Positions 4,855 through 10,685 of a DNA stretch of 10,685 nucleotides are shown in pieces. This DNA is from JBGPHT01 sp041484525 (GTDB lineage Bacteria; Acidobacteriota; Terriglobia; Bryobacterales; Bryobacteraceae). A program made the translations under genes and the position numbers. The DNA is taken from the NCBI GenBank assembly GCA_041484525.1, contig JBGPHT010000218.1, forward strand, positions 1 through 10,685, written 5' to 3'. Positions within the stretch are counted from its first letter, which is position 1; each line of letters opens with the position of its first letter. The notes below the pieces were generated by a model. The model worked only from the letters and a program-made list of their open reading frames with translations. It made no database searches and was not told the DNA's origin.

Positions 4855-7590
4855 TTAGAAACCGAGTTTGATCTGCAATTCGATGCGGCGATTGCCGCTG
4901 GCACTGTTGCCGCCACCACCGCCGACGAGCGCCACCGATTGTCCGAATAGCGAGGAACTCAGGTTGCCGACCGGCGAGGCCAGGTTCGGGTGATTCAGCA
5001 GATTGCGGGCCTGCCCGGAGATGGTGAGTTCCATCGGATCCCGCTTGCCCTTGCCACCCTCGCCCAGTTTGAAGATCTTCGCGACGCGAAGGTTCACTGA
5101 GACTTGGCCTGGACCACTGCCGTAGTTCCGCGGAATGACCGTCTGACCCGTGACCGGGGCCAGATCGAAAACGCCGAAGGCGGTACGTATGATGCTGAGC
5201 CGGCTTAGATCCGTGGCGAAGGCCGGGCGATCGGTGAACAAGGTGTCCTGATTGAGATCGCGTCCCACCGTGATATTAAACGGACGGCCCGAAGTGGCCA
5301 CAAGGAACGGACTGAGGCGGATGCCCCAGGGCAAGGAGACGACCCCGTTGAGCTGAACCCGGTGACGAATGTCAAAGCCGGCGCGGCTATACTCCGGCCG
5401 CAGGTTGTATGGGTCGGCCGCAAACGTGCCGGCGCCATCGGTATCGCTGTTCGCTTTGTTGAACGTGTAGGATCCGGTGAAGCTGAGCTTGGGGCTGACT
5501 CGGGCATTGAGGCTGGTGATCAACTGGTTCTGCCGAAAGATGCCGCCGGCTTCGTATAGGTAGATGGCGGTACCGGCCGGCTGCGAGGGCGCAAGGGGCG
5601 CCGTGATATTGCGCGACCGCAGGTTGTGCCAGCCTCGCGTATGCAGGTAGTTGACCGAGATCACCATATTCTTCGGGAGTTGCCGCTCCACGCCGGCGCC
5701 CACCTGCACCATTTCAGGAGCGCGCATGCGGGAGTCCAGTTCGCGGATCGCCTGCGGCGTGCGGCTGCCGAGCAGTTGTGCGAGCGAGGGGATTGCCGGG
5801 TAAAAGTCCGGAGAGTCGGTCACGAACTGCTGCTGGTGGATGCCATCGCGACGCAGCGCGTCGAGGGAGAGGCTCTCACTGACACGGTCGTAGAAGAAGC
5901 CGGCTCCGGCGCGGAACACGGTCTTGGCGGCCTTGCCCTTGGGACCGAGGCCCCACGCGATGCCCAGCCGCGGGGCGAAGTCACGATGATCGCTCAGATG
6001 GGTCTGCGATTCATACCGCAGGCCGAGACTGAGGGTGAGATTCGGGCGCGCGCGCCAATCGTCGAGGAAGAAGAACCCGGCATCGAATTGATTGAGACTA
6101 GCGAGCGGATCGCCGGCGGCGATAGAGAATTGGCTGGCGCCACCGCCGGTAGCGCGAATTTGCTGCGGAGTGAGTTCTGCCTGACGGCCCAACAGCGTCA
6201 GGCGATAGCTGTCCAGTGAGGAGAAAATGAAGGTGCCGGTGTAGTTCTGCGTATCCTGGTCTCTAAGGTAGATGCCACGCAGCCGCCCGCCCCAACGCAG
6301 CAGGTGTACGCCGTGCGTGACGGTCGTCGTGTTCTGCACTTCGATTCGGTCCTGATTGGTGAAGGATAGGGTGAGTGGCGGTCCGCCGCCGGTGAAGGCG
6401 TCGAGCACGACGGTGGTGGGCAAGCTGGCGTTGCCGTTCTGCCGGCTATGCTGGCGCGAGTAGCGTGCACGGGTTTCGTTGACGGTGTGCGCGCCGTACA
6501 CTCCCGTCTCAACGAACTGAGCAGTGTCCTCTGTGTCGCGATTATTGTAAATGCGGCTCGGAAGGGAGAAGCCGCCGGCGCCCTGGTTATCGGTGGAATC
6601 GCGTGCGAAGGTGTAGCGGAGCGTGAGGGTGTGATTCTTGGACAACTGGCGATCCAGTTTAAGGTTTTCTTCGGTGCTTCGTCGCGGGGTCAAGATGCCC
6701 TCTGCGACCGAAATCACCTGGAGACTGTCATCCAGCGTGCGGGCGTTGACAAAGGCATTCTCGGTGACGTGACGGATCTCGAAGTCCGCGAAGAACGAGG
6801 TCTTCTTGCCGAGCGGTCCGCCGAATTCGCCCTCCCACTGTCGGCGTTCATAAGGCGGCTTCACCGGAGTAAAGGGATTGCGTGAGTTGAAAATATCGTT
6901 GCCATAGTGGAACTGCACTTCGCCGTGGTAGTCTTCGCTGCCCGGCTTGGTGAAGATCTCGACGCGGCCCATGCCGATGCGGTCGTATTGCGCGGAGAAC
7001 GGGTTCTGGTTGATGCGCACTTCGCGAATCGAGGACTTAGGCGGCAGGCGGCCGCCGGTGAAACCGTCGATGTAGATCTGCCCGCCATTCGGTCCAGCGG
7101 CTGGGCCCGCCAGCGCGGCCAGATCGGCGGCTAAATCGTCCCGATCGTCGGAGAGGGCGTCCAGTTCCTTGCCGCGGATAACCAGCGCGCTGGCATTGCT
7201 CGAAGGGTCCACTTCCAGTTGAAGGGTGTCCTGCACGGTGACCTTTTCGGTCGTTGACGCCAGCGCGAGGGGGAAATCGAGCACCTGGGCGGGCCCGGCC
7301 GCAATCTCGTACCCCGCCCGTTCCGCGGGTGCGAACCCTTTGGCCGAGACCCGTATTGTGTACATGCCAGGATCGATATTTCGCAACTCGTACTGGCCCC
7401 GCACGTCGCTCTTCACGCCGCGGGACGGGCCCCGTTCATTAGTCAGGCTCACGCTCGCATCGGGAATGCTTCTGCCCGATGGGTCGCTCACGTGACCAAG
7501 AACCGCGCCGGAATCCGCCTGGGACCATGCGGGGGCAAGACCGGCGGCCAGAATAAGAACACCCGCCTGCACACACTGTACGATTCGCAT
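4855..7590 (-). CDS. TonB-dependent receptor with carboxypeptidase-regulatory-like domain (Oar-like)
   Basis: A 911-residue outer-membrane protein from ATG 7590, preceded by AGGTGA at a good distance. Order of parts: signal peptide (1 to about 24, ending PAWS-Q); carboxypeptidase-regulatory-like beta-sandwich (about 28-110; GAVLGHVSDPSGRSIPDASV, YELRNIDPGMYTIRVSAKGF); plug domain (about 115-235; GGQIYIDGFTGGRLPPKSSI, REVRINQNPFSAQYDRIGMG); and a large beta-barrel to the end, closing with RRIELQIKLGF and a terminal Phe as expected for barrel assembly. Such receptors import ligands too large for porins, or bind polymers, using TonB energy; the ligand cannot be read from sequence. No clear TonB box was seen between signal peptide and sandwich. 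At 911 residues it is shorter than many 1000-1200-residue acidobacterial homologues I know of. It follows the PepSY gene by 40 bp, probably in one transcript. Confidence 0.92.
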   Translation of the reverse strand: MRIVQCVQAGVLILAAGLAPAWSQADSGAVLGHVSDPSGRSIPDASVSLTNERGPSRGVKSDVRGQYELRNIDPGMYTIRVSAKGFAPAERAGYEIAAGPAQVLDFPLALASTTEKVTVQDTLQLEVDPSSNASALVIRGKELDALSDDRDDLAADLAALAGPAAGPNGGQIYIDGFTGGRLPPKSSIREVRINQNPFSAQYDRIGMGRVEIFTKPGSEDYHGEVQFHYGNDIFNSRNPFTPVKPPYERRQWEGEFGGPLGKKTSFFADFEIRHVTENAFVNARTLDDSLQVISVAEGILTPRRSTEENLKLDRQLSKNHTLTLRYTFARDSTDNQGAGGFSLPSRIYNNRDTEDTAQFVETGVYGAHTVNETRARYSRQHSRQNGNASLPTTVVLDAFTGGGPPLTLSFTNQDRIEVQNTTTVTHGVHLLRWGGRLRGIYLRDQDTQNYTGTFIFSSLDSYRLTLLGRQAELTPQQIRATGGGASQFSIAAGDPLASLNQFDAGFFFLDDWRARPNLTLSLGLRYESQTHLSDHRDFAPRLGIAWGLGPKGKAAKTVFRAGAGFFYDRVSESLSLDALRRDGIHQQQFVTDSPDFYPAIPSLAQLLGSRTPQAIRELDSRMRAPEMVQVGAGVERQLPKNMVISVNYLHTRGWHNLRSRNITAPLAPSQPAGTAIYLYEAGGIFRQNQLITSLNARVSPKLSFTGSYTFNKANSDTDGAGTFAADPYNLRPEYSRAGFDIRHRVQLNGVVSLPWGIRLSPFLVATSGRPFNITVGRDLNQDTLFTDRPAFATDLSRLSIIRTAFGVFDLAPVTGQTVIPRNYGSGPGQVSVNLRVAKIFKLGEGGKGKRDPMELTISGQARNLLNHPNLASPVGNLSSSLFGQSVALVGGGGGNSASGNRRIELQIKLGF

Positions 7591-7630
7591 AGTATTTTCA
7601 CCTGCTGATGGCAGCGTAAACTCTGGCGGG

Positions 7631-8086
7631 TCAGTCTTTGGTTTCGGTTCCGTCGGCCTTAACGAGCACGGCGCCCTTCTTTCCGCCTTTGCTGGTGTAA
7701 GCGGCTTCGTACAACGTCACGCCGTCGGCCTTACTGACGGTTTCGACCATCCCGAGTTTGCCGCCGGCGACCTTCTTCTCGATTGCCGCCTTGGCAGCGG
7801 CGGGGATGCTGGCGATGTCCACCTCTTCCTCCACGACGACCAGTTTGCCCTTGGCATCCACGTTGAAATCGCGATGTTTGCCGTTGAGCATGCTCTCCAC
7901 TTCGTACTGGGTCACACCCCTTTCGACTTCTTTCGAGATGTTCTTGATCTCGCCGCCCTTCAGGTTGTCCTGTACCGTCTTCTGCACGGCGGCGGGAAGA
8001 TCTTTCACTTGGAGGCTCTTGGCGGCGGCACCGGCTATTCCGGAAATCGCTACGACTGTCAAAAACGCGAGAAACGTCTGTTTCAT
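7631..8086 (-). CDS. Exported PepSY-like protein with two repeats
   Basis: A 151-residue protein from ATG 8086, with a strong Shine-Dalgarno AGGAGA 5 bases upstream. The signal peptide MKQTFLAFLTVVAISGIAGA directs export. The mature part contains two related units: LPAAVQKTVQDNLKGGEIKN...VTQYEVESMLNGKHRDFNVDAKGKLV (about 29-84), and IPAAAKAAIEKKVAGGKLGM...VTLYEAAYTSKGGKKGAVLVKADG (about 93-147). This is the helix-strand pattern of PepSY/PepSY-like (beta-lactamase-inhibitor-like) domains: an initial LP/IPxAV helix, a central xYEhxh strand and a final D.KG+L hairpin. Such periplasmic proteins are often controlled by an adjacent two-component system and may buffer envelope stress; the precise role here is inference. 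It stands between the kinase gene and the receptor gene, with its own predicted promoter. Confidence 0.85.
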   Translation of the reverse strand: MKQTFLAFLTVVAISGIAGAAAKSLQVKDLPAAVQKTVQDNLKGGEIKNISKEVERGVTQYEVESMLNGKHRDFNVDAKGKLVVVEEEVDIASIPAAAKAAIEKKVAGGKLGMVETVSKADGVTLYEAAYTSKGGKKGAVLVKADGTETKD

Positions 8087-8105
8087 CTGAATCTCCTATA
8101 GAACA

Positions 8106-8138
8106 ACCCTAACTGCCGTAACTGAAAATTCTCTGTAA
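8106..8138 (-). promoter_or_regulatory. Predicted response-regulator box and promoter for the PepSY-receptor operon (site 1)
   Basis: On the minus strand TTACAGAGAATTTTCAG (8138-8122) holds two hexamers, TTACAG and TTTCAG, separated by 5 bp, the 11-bp period used by OmpR-family regulators. Ten bp later is TAGGGT (8111-8106), a -10 keeping the three most conserved bases, and the PepSY ATG follows 19 bases on. There is no -35 hexamer of sigma70 type, as expected for an activator-dependent promoter. It lies between the kinase stop codon and the PepSY gene. Confidence 0.65.
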
Positions 8139-8149
8139 GCGGCCGGGGA

Positions 8150-9517
8150 TTAAGGCTGCAGCGCCAGCCAAAAGCGGGCACCGGAGCCGGGCGTGCTGCT
8201 CACCACAATGGTGCTCCCGTGTGCCTGTGCGATAGCTTGCGCGATGGAGAGTCCTAGTCCGAAACCGGACCCACTACCGCGTGCGGGGTCAGCGCGATAG
8301 AAGCGCTCGAAGATGTGCGGCAGAGCCGCAGTGGGGATGCCCTCGCCGGTGTCTTCCACGGCCACAATCACACGCCCGGCCTCCGTTGCGGCGGAGACGG
8401 TAACGGAGCCGCCGGCAGGTGTGTGTTTGAGCGCGTTGTCCACCAGGATTAACAGAATGCGCCGAACCCCTGAGACATCTGCGTTGGCCAGCGCGGGTTG
8501 CTCCGCCGTGACCGCGCGAAGCGTCACGACCCTTTCAATGGCCAGCGCAGCGTTCTGATGGACCACTGAATCGACTAGCTCGTTGAGGTTCGTGGATTGC
8601 ATCGTCATGCCGAGCCCGTCGGCATCCGCGCGCGCAAGCGTGAGCAGCGACTCGGTAAGCGCTGTCATGTGGTCGGCTTCTTGTTCGATCTGGCGCAGCG
8701 ACGTGCGGTAGCCCTCCGGTTCCCGCTCGCGCCTGAGCGCCAATTCCGCAGTGGCTCGAATTAATGCGAGCGGCGTGCGCAGTTCGTGGGAAGCATCCGA
8801 CGTGAATTGCCGGATTCGCTTCACGGCGATATCCAGGCGCTCCAAAACGTCATTCCAGGTCTGTGCCATGCGCTGGAGTTCGTCGCCCGTCTGAGGTATA
8901 GCGATGCGCTGCGAGAGATTCTGCACCCCGATCGAGCGGGCGACGGTGGTGATCTCATCGACTGGCCGTAGAGCACGGGAGCTAAGCCAGTACCCACCGA
9001 AGCAGGCCACGGTCAAGACCCCAGGGATCATCCATAGCAAGAGACGGCGGAAGTCTCGCATGACACCGAGGATTTCATCAAGGGACACCGCGACTTGCGC
9101 GTCGTAGACCAAGCCGGCGGACTGTAGGCGAGTGGTGGCCACACGCAACTGGCGGCCCTCGATCCGCTCTGTATATGGAGCCGTCTGTCCCGCGGCAGGG
9201 GGCGGCAGAACCGGCTGCTTCGGCGAGGGCAGTAGGAGAAGGCCCGACGTCTCGCGCAACTGCACCAGGCTGCCGTCTGAAATCTCGCCGACGAACTCGG
9301 CGAGTTCTTGCTGGAGTTGGGCGTGATCGCGGATTTTCGCCTCTGCGCCGATTGCGGTTACCAGCCCCTGTATGCGTTGTGTAAGGCGCGCATCCACGCC
9401 GGCGATCAGGCGCTCCTGCAGTTCCACCCACATGGCGAGGGCAAAAATGCCGAGGCCAAACAGCAGCGCAATGGCGTACCACGCGGTAAGACGCTGGCGA
9501 ATGGAGATGCGAATCAC
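8150..9517 (-). CDS. Sensor histidine kinase, inner-membrane, HAMP-containing
   Basis: A 455-residue kinase starting at GTG 9517, preceded by GGAGG. Transmembrane span 1 covers about residues 11-31; a periplasmic loop of about 125 residues follows, with a proline-rich patch near 97-114; span 2 is about 159-179. The HAMP linker (about 180-232) contains RALRPVDEITTVARSI. The HisKA H-box FTSDASHELRTPLALIRA has phospho-acceptor H244. The ATPase domain shows the N-box LILVDNALKHTP (N361), G1 VEDTGEGIP (D389), F-box FERFYRAD and G2 GSGFGLGLS. All catalytic elements are present. The arrangement resembles EnvZ/QseC/CusS-type kinases; the ligand is unknown. The GTG start overlaps the regulator TGA as GTGA, indicating translational coupling with its cognate regulator. 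Confidence 0.95.
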   Translation of the reverse strand: MIRISIRQRLTAWYAIALLFGLGIFALAMWVELQERLIAGVDARLTQRIQGLVTAIGAEAKIRDHAQLQQELAEFVGEISDGSLVQLRETSGLLLLPSPKQPVLPPPAAGQTAPYTERIEGRQLRVATTRLQSAGLVYDAQVAVSLDEILGVMRDFRRLLLWMIPGVLTVACFGGYWLSSRALRPVDEITTVARSIGVQNLSQRIAIPQTGDELQRMAQTWNDVLERLDIAVKRIRQFTSDASHELRTPLALIRATAELALRREREPEGYRTSLRQIEQEADHMTALTESLLTLARADADGLGMTMQSTNLNELVDSVVHQNAALAIERVVTLRAVTAEQPALANADVSGVRRILLILVDNALKHTPAGGSVTVSAATEAGRVIVAVEDTGEGIPTAALPHIFERFYRADPARGSGSGFGLGLSIAQAIAQAHGSTIVVSSTPGSGARFWLALQP

Positions 9518-10191
9518 TCTTCCTCCCTTCGCAGGCAGTAGCCCACTCCCCGCACGGTGCGCAGCACACGCGACTCGCCCGCCGCCTCGATTTTGCCGCG
9601 AAGTAGACGGACAAAGGCGTCGAGGGTGTTGCTTTCGATCTCGGAATCGTTGCCCCAGACGCTTTCGATCAGGGATTCGCGCGTCAACACGCGGTTGGCA
9701 TTGCGCATCAACAGTTCGAGGATGGCGTATTCGGTACGGGTAAGCTCGATCTTTCGTGCTCCGCGCCGCACTTCGCGCGTTCCGAGGTGAATCGTGAGGC
9801 CCGCTGTCTCCAGGACGACGGGTTGGGCGATGGGACCGCGGCGTCCTACGGCGCGTACGCGCGCGAGCAGGACCCCGAAGGAGAAGGGCTTGGTGAGATA
9901 GTCGTCGGCGCCGATGTCGAGACCCTCCACGATGTCACTGGCGGCATCGCGTGCGGTCAGCAGAAGTATGGGAGTGCGATTGCGGCCGGCGCGAAGTTGG
10001 CGCGCGATCTGTAGGCCGCTCATACCCGGAAGCATGACATCGAGAATCAGCAGGTCAAAGCCGCCGGTCTCGGCAAACGCCAGGCCGTCGGGGCCATCCA
10101 GCGCGACCGTTACGGCGTGGCCGTCTTCCACCAGGCCCTGCTGGAGCAGTTCCGCCATCCTCCGATCATCCTCAACTACCAGAATCCGCAT
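9514..10191 (-). CDS. OmpR/PhoB-family response regulator
   Basis: A 225-residue DNA-binding regulator from ATG 10191. The receiver domain (1 to about 115) has the acidic pocket E7-D8-D9, phospho-acceptor D51 (LLILDVMLPG), T79 (LLLTARD) and K101 (DDYLTKPF). The C-terminal winged helix (about 127-222) contains ELTRTEYAILELLMRNANRV, the recognition-helix region SEIESNTLDAFVRLLRGKIE and the wing LRTVRGVGYCL. All key residues are intact. A TTG at 10209 would add six residues, but it coincides with the predicted -10 and so lies upstream of the transcription start. The gene is first in the regulator-kinase pair and has a copy of the shared box in its own promoter, consistent with autoregulation. 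Confidence 0.95.
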   Translation of the reverse strand: MRILVVEDDRRMAELLQQGLVEDGHAVTVALDGPDGLAFAETGGFDLLILDVMLPGMSGLQIARQLRAGRNRTPILLLTARDAASDIVEGLDIGADDYLTKPFSFGVLLARVRAVGRRGPIAQPVVLETAGLTIHLGTREVRRGARKIELTRTEYAILELLMRNANRVLTRESLIESVWGNDSEIESNTLDAFVRLLRGKIEAAGESRVLRTVRGVGYCLRREEE

Positions 10192-10208
10192 AACCTGACT
10201 AAAACTCA

Positions 10209-10241
10209 AGGGTACGCCGCGAACCTGAAAATTCCCGGTAA
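10209..10241 (-). promoter_or_regulatory. Predicted autoregulatory box and promoter of the two-component genes (site 2)
   Basis: On the minus strand TTACCGGGAATTTTCAG (10241-10225) holds TTACCG and TTTCAG with 5 bp between them. After 10 bp comes TACCCT (10214-10209), and the regulator ATG follows 17 bases later. It is identical to the PepSY-gene box at 15 of 17 positions and has the same spacing. Confidence 0.65.
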
Positions 10242-10494
10242 AGGCGCCGAAAGCACTCGATGACGGACGACGTGCTTTTGCTACTTACCTACCTACCACA
10301 CGAATCGAGAACGAATCTGCAACATCGCGCGCCGGGGGCCGGACCGCCGAGTCCTAGGTCGCTCCCCGCACGTTTACCTTGCGGAAGATGGCCGGCCGCA
10401 TCGCCGACCTTGACGACCTTTGGTCTGACATGCCCACACGCGGGCAGTCGTTACGACGTCCGCTAGAGCGGTTGCGGGAGATGTAGACTCCCGA
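10242..10494. other. Intergenic stretch without a recognisable gene
   Basis: Nothing coding was supported here; the short frame at 10260-10466 has no protein-like pattern. A 6-bp stem with a 7-base loop (10475-10493) lies just beyond the IS630-like stop codon, without a T-tract, and could belong to the end of that element. The outer boundary of the element was not found. Confidence 0.4.
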
Positions 10495-10685
10495 CTAGGT
10501 CTTTGACCGCTTAGAAAGGTTGTTCTTGTAACCAAACTTGCGATGAGCAGCTTTGCGATCGAATTTCCAGTTGATCTTCGTGCGGGCGCGATTCATCCGC
10601 CGATTCCAGGCTCGGCTTTCCCGACGCAGAGTCTTTAGGTCAGGGATTCTTCTGGTACCGAGGCATTGCCGCGCGAACATGCTGA
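10495..10685 (-). CDS. IS630-family transposase, C-terminal fragment (runs off the right edge)
   Basis: The frame is open from the window edge to a TAG at 10497-10495, about 62 residues. The sequence RRIPDLKTLRRESRAWNRRM, followed by NRARTKINWKFDRKAAHRKF and a basic tail, matches the C-terminus of IS630-family DDE transposases, where a helix with a conserved Trp-Asn and an INW+F motif follows the catalytic Glu. The catalytic residues lie outside the window. The internal ATG at 10680 is not the true start because the frame continues upstream. Confidence 0.75.
   Translation of the reverse strand, partial: SMFARQCLGTRRIPDLKTLRRESRAWNRRMNRARTKINWKFDRKAAHRKFGYKNNLSKRSKT

Noticed and set aside
4725..4919. 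65-residue N-terminal extension of the DUF5666-type protein
   Set aside because: It overlaps the receptor 3' end and would bury the signal peptide; the start at 4724 has a Shine-Dalgarno sequence and a promoter just upstream.
5626..6219. 197-residue plus-strand open frame inside the receptor gene
   Set aside because: Antisense shadow of a GC-rich gene that has clear domain content; no start signal or protein family.
9078..9614. 178-residue minus-strand frame across the kinase/regulator junction
   Set aside because: Arg/Pro/Ala-rich out-of-frame translation of two genes with intact catalytic motifs.
10260..10466. 68-residue plus-strand open frame in the intergenic stretch
   Set aside because: No protein-like pattern and no ribosome binding site; composition is that of random GC-rich sequence.

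Overview
The window reads as GC-rich chromosomal DNA, most likely from an Acidobacteriota (Solibacter/Bryobacter-like) genome. This is inferred from gene content only: an Oar-like TonB-dependent receptor with an N-terminal carboxypeptidase-regulatory-like domain, a triple-repeat DUF5666-type exported protein, a double PepSY-like exported protein, and a small Lys/Arg-rich protein with a GRRGG...LT..QR...A..AARARW motif. No rRNA, tRNA or CRISPR array was seen.

Left part (1-2650), accessory DNA. The 5' end of a transposase leaves the left edge. An unrecognised small ORF (141-509, +) converges on a single-ORF IS1-family transposase (436-1284, -). Divergent from the transposase is a DUF3800 protein (1483-2166, +). 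Between them lies an imperfect palindrome that holds two overlapping, nearly symmetric sigma70-like promoters, followed by a perfect 9-bp hairpin with a T-tract for minus-strand transcription. A two-gene minus-strand unit (2184-2641) follows: a Lys/Arg-rich small protein and a short single-span membrane protein joined by a GTGA overlap.

Middle part (2650-3626), about 1 kb without an intact gene. It holds decayed plus-strand coding sequence, including a frameshifted C-terminal piece that resembles a YVTN-type beta-propeller protein, a 15-bp tandem duplication and a 9-bp inverted repeat.

Right part (3627-10241), an ordered minus-strand cluster. In transcription order it runs: OmpR-family response regulator, histidine kinase (4-bp overlap), PepSY-like exported protein, TonB-dependent receptor, DUF5666-type exported protein. 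The main observation is that the regulator gene, the PepSY gene and the DUF5666 gene are each preceded by the same architecture: a TTnCnnnnAATnTTCAG box (two hexamers 11 bp apart, as OmpR-family regulators bind), 10 bp, a TAnnnT -10 element, and a start codon 17-19 bases later. This suggests an autoregulated two-component system controlling an envelope regulon of a periplasmic PepSY protein, an outer-membrane receptor and an exported DUF5666 protein. The signal it senses is not evident.

The right edge holds the 3' end of an IS630-like transposase, so transposase sequences lie at both window edges and inside it.
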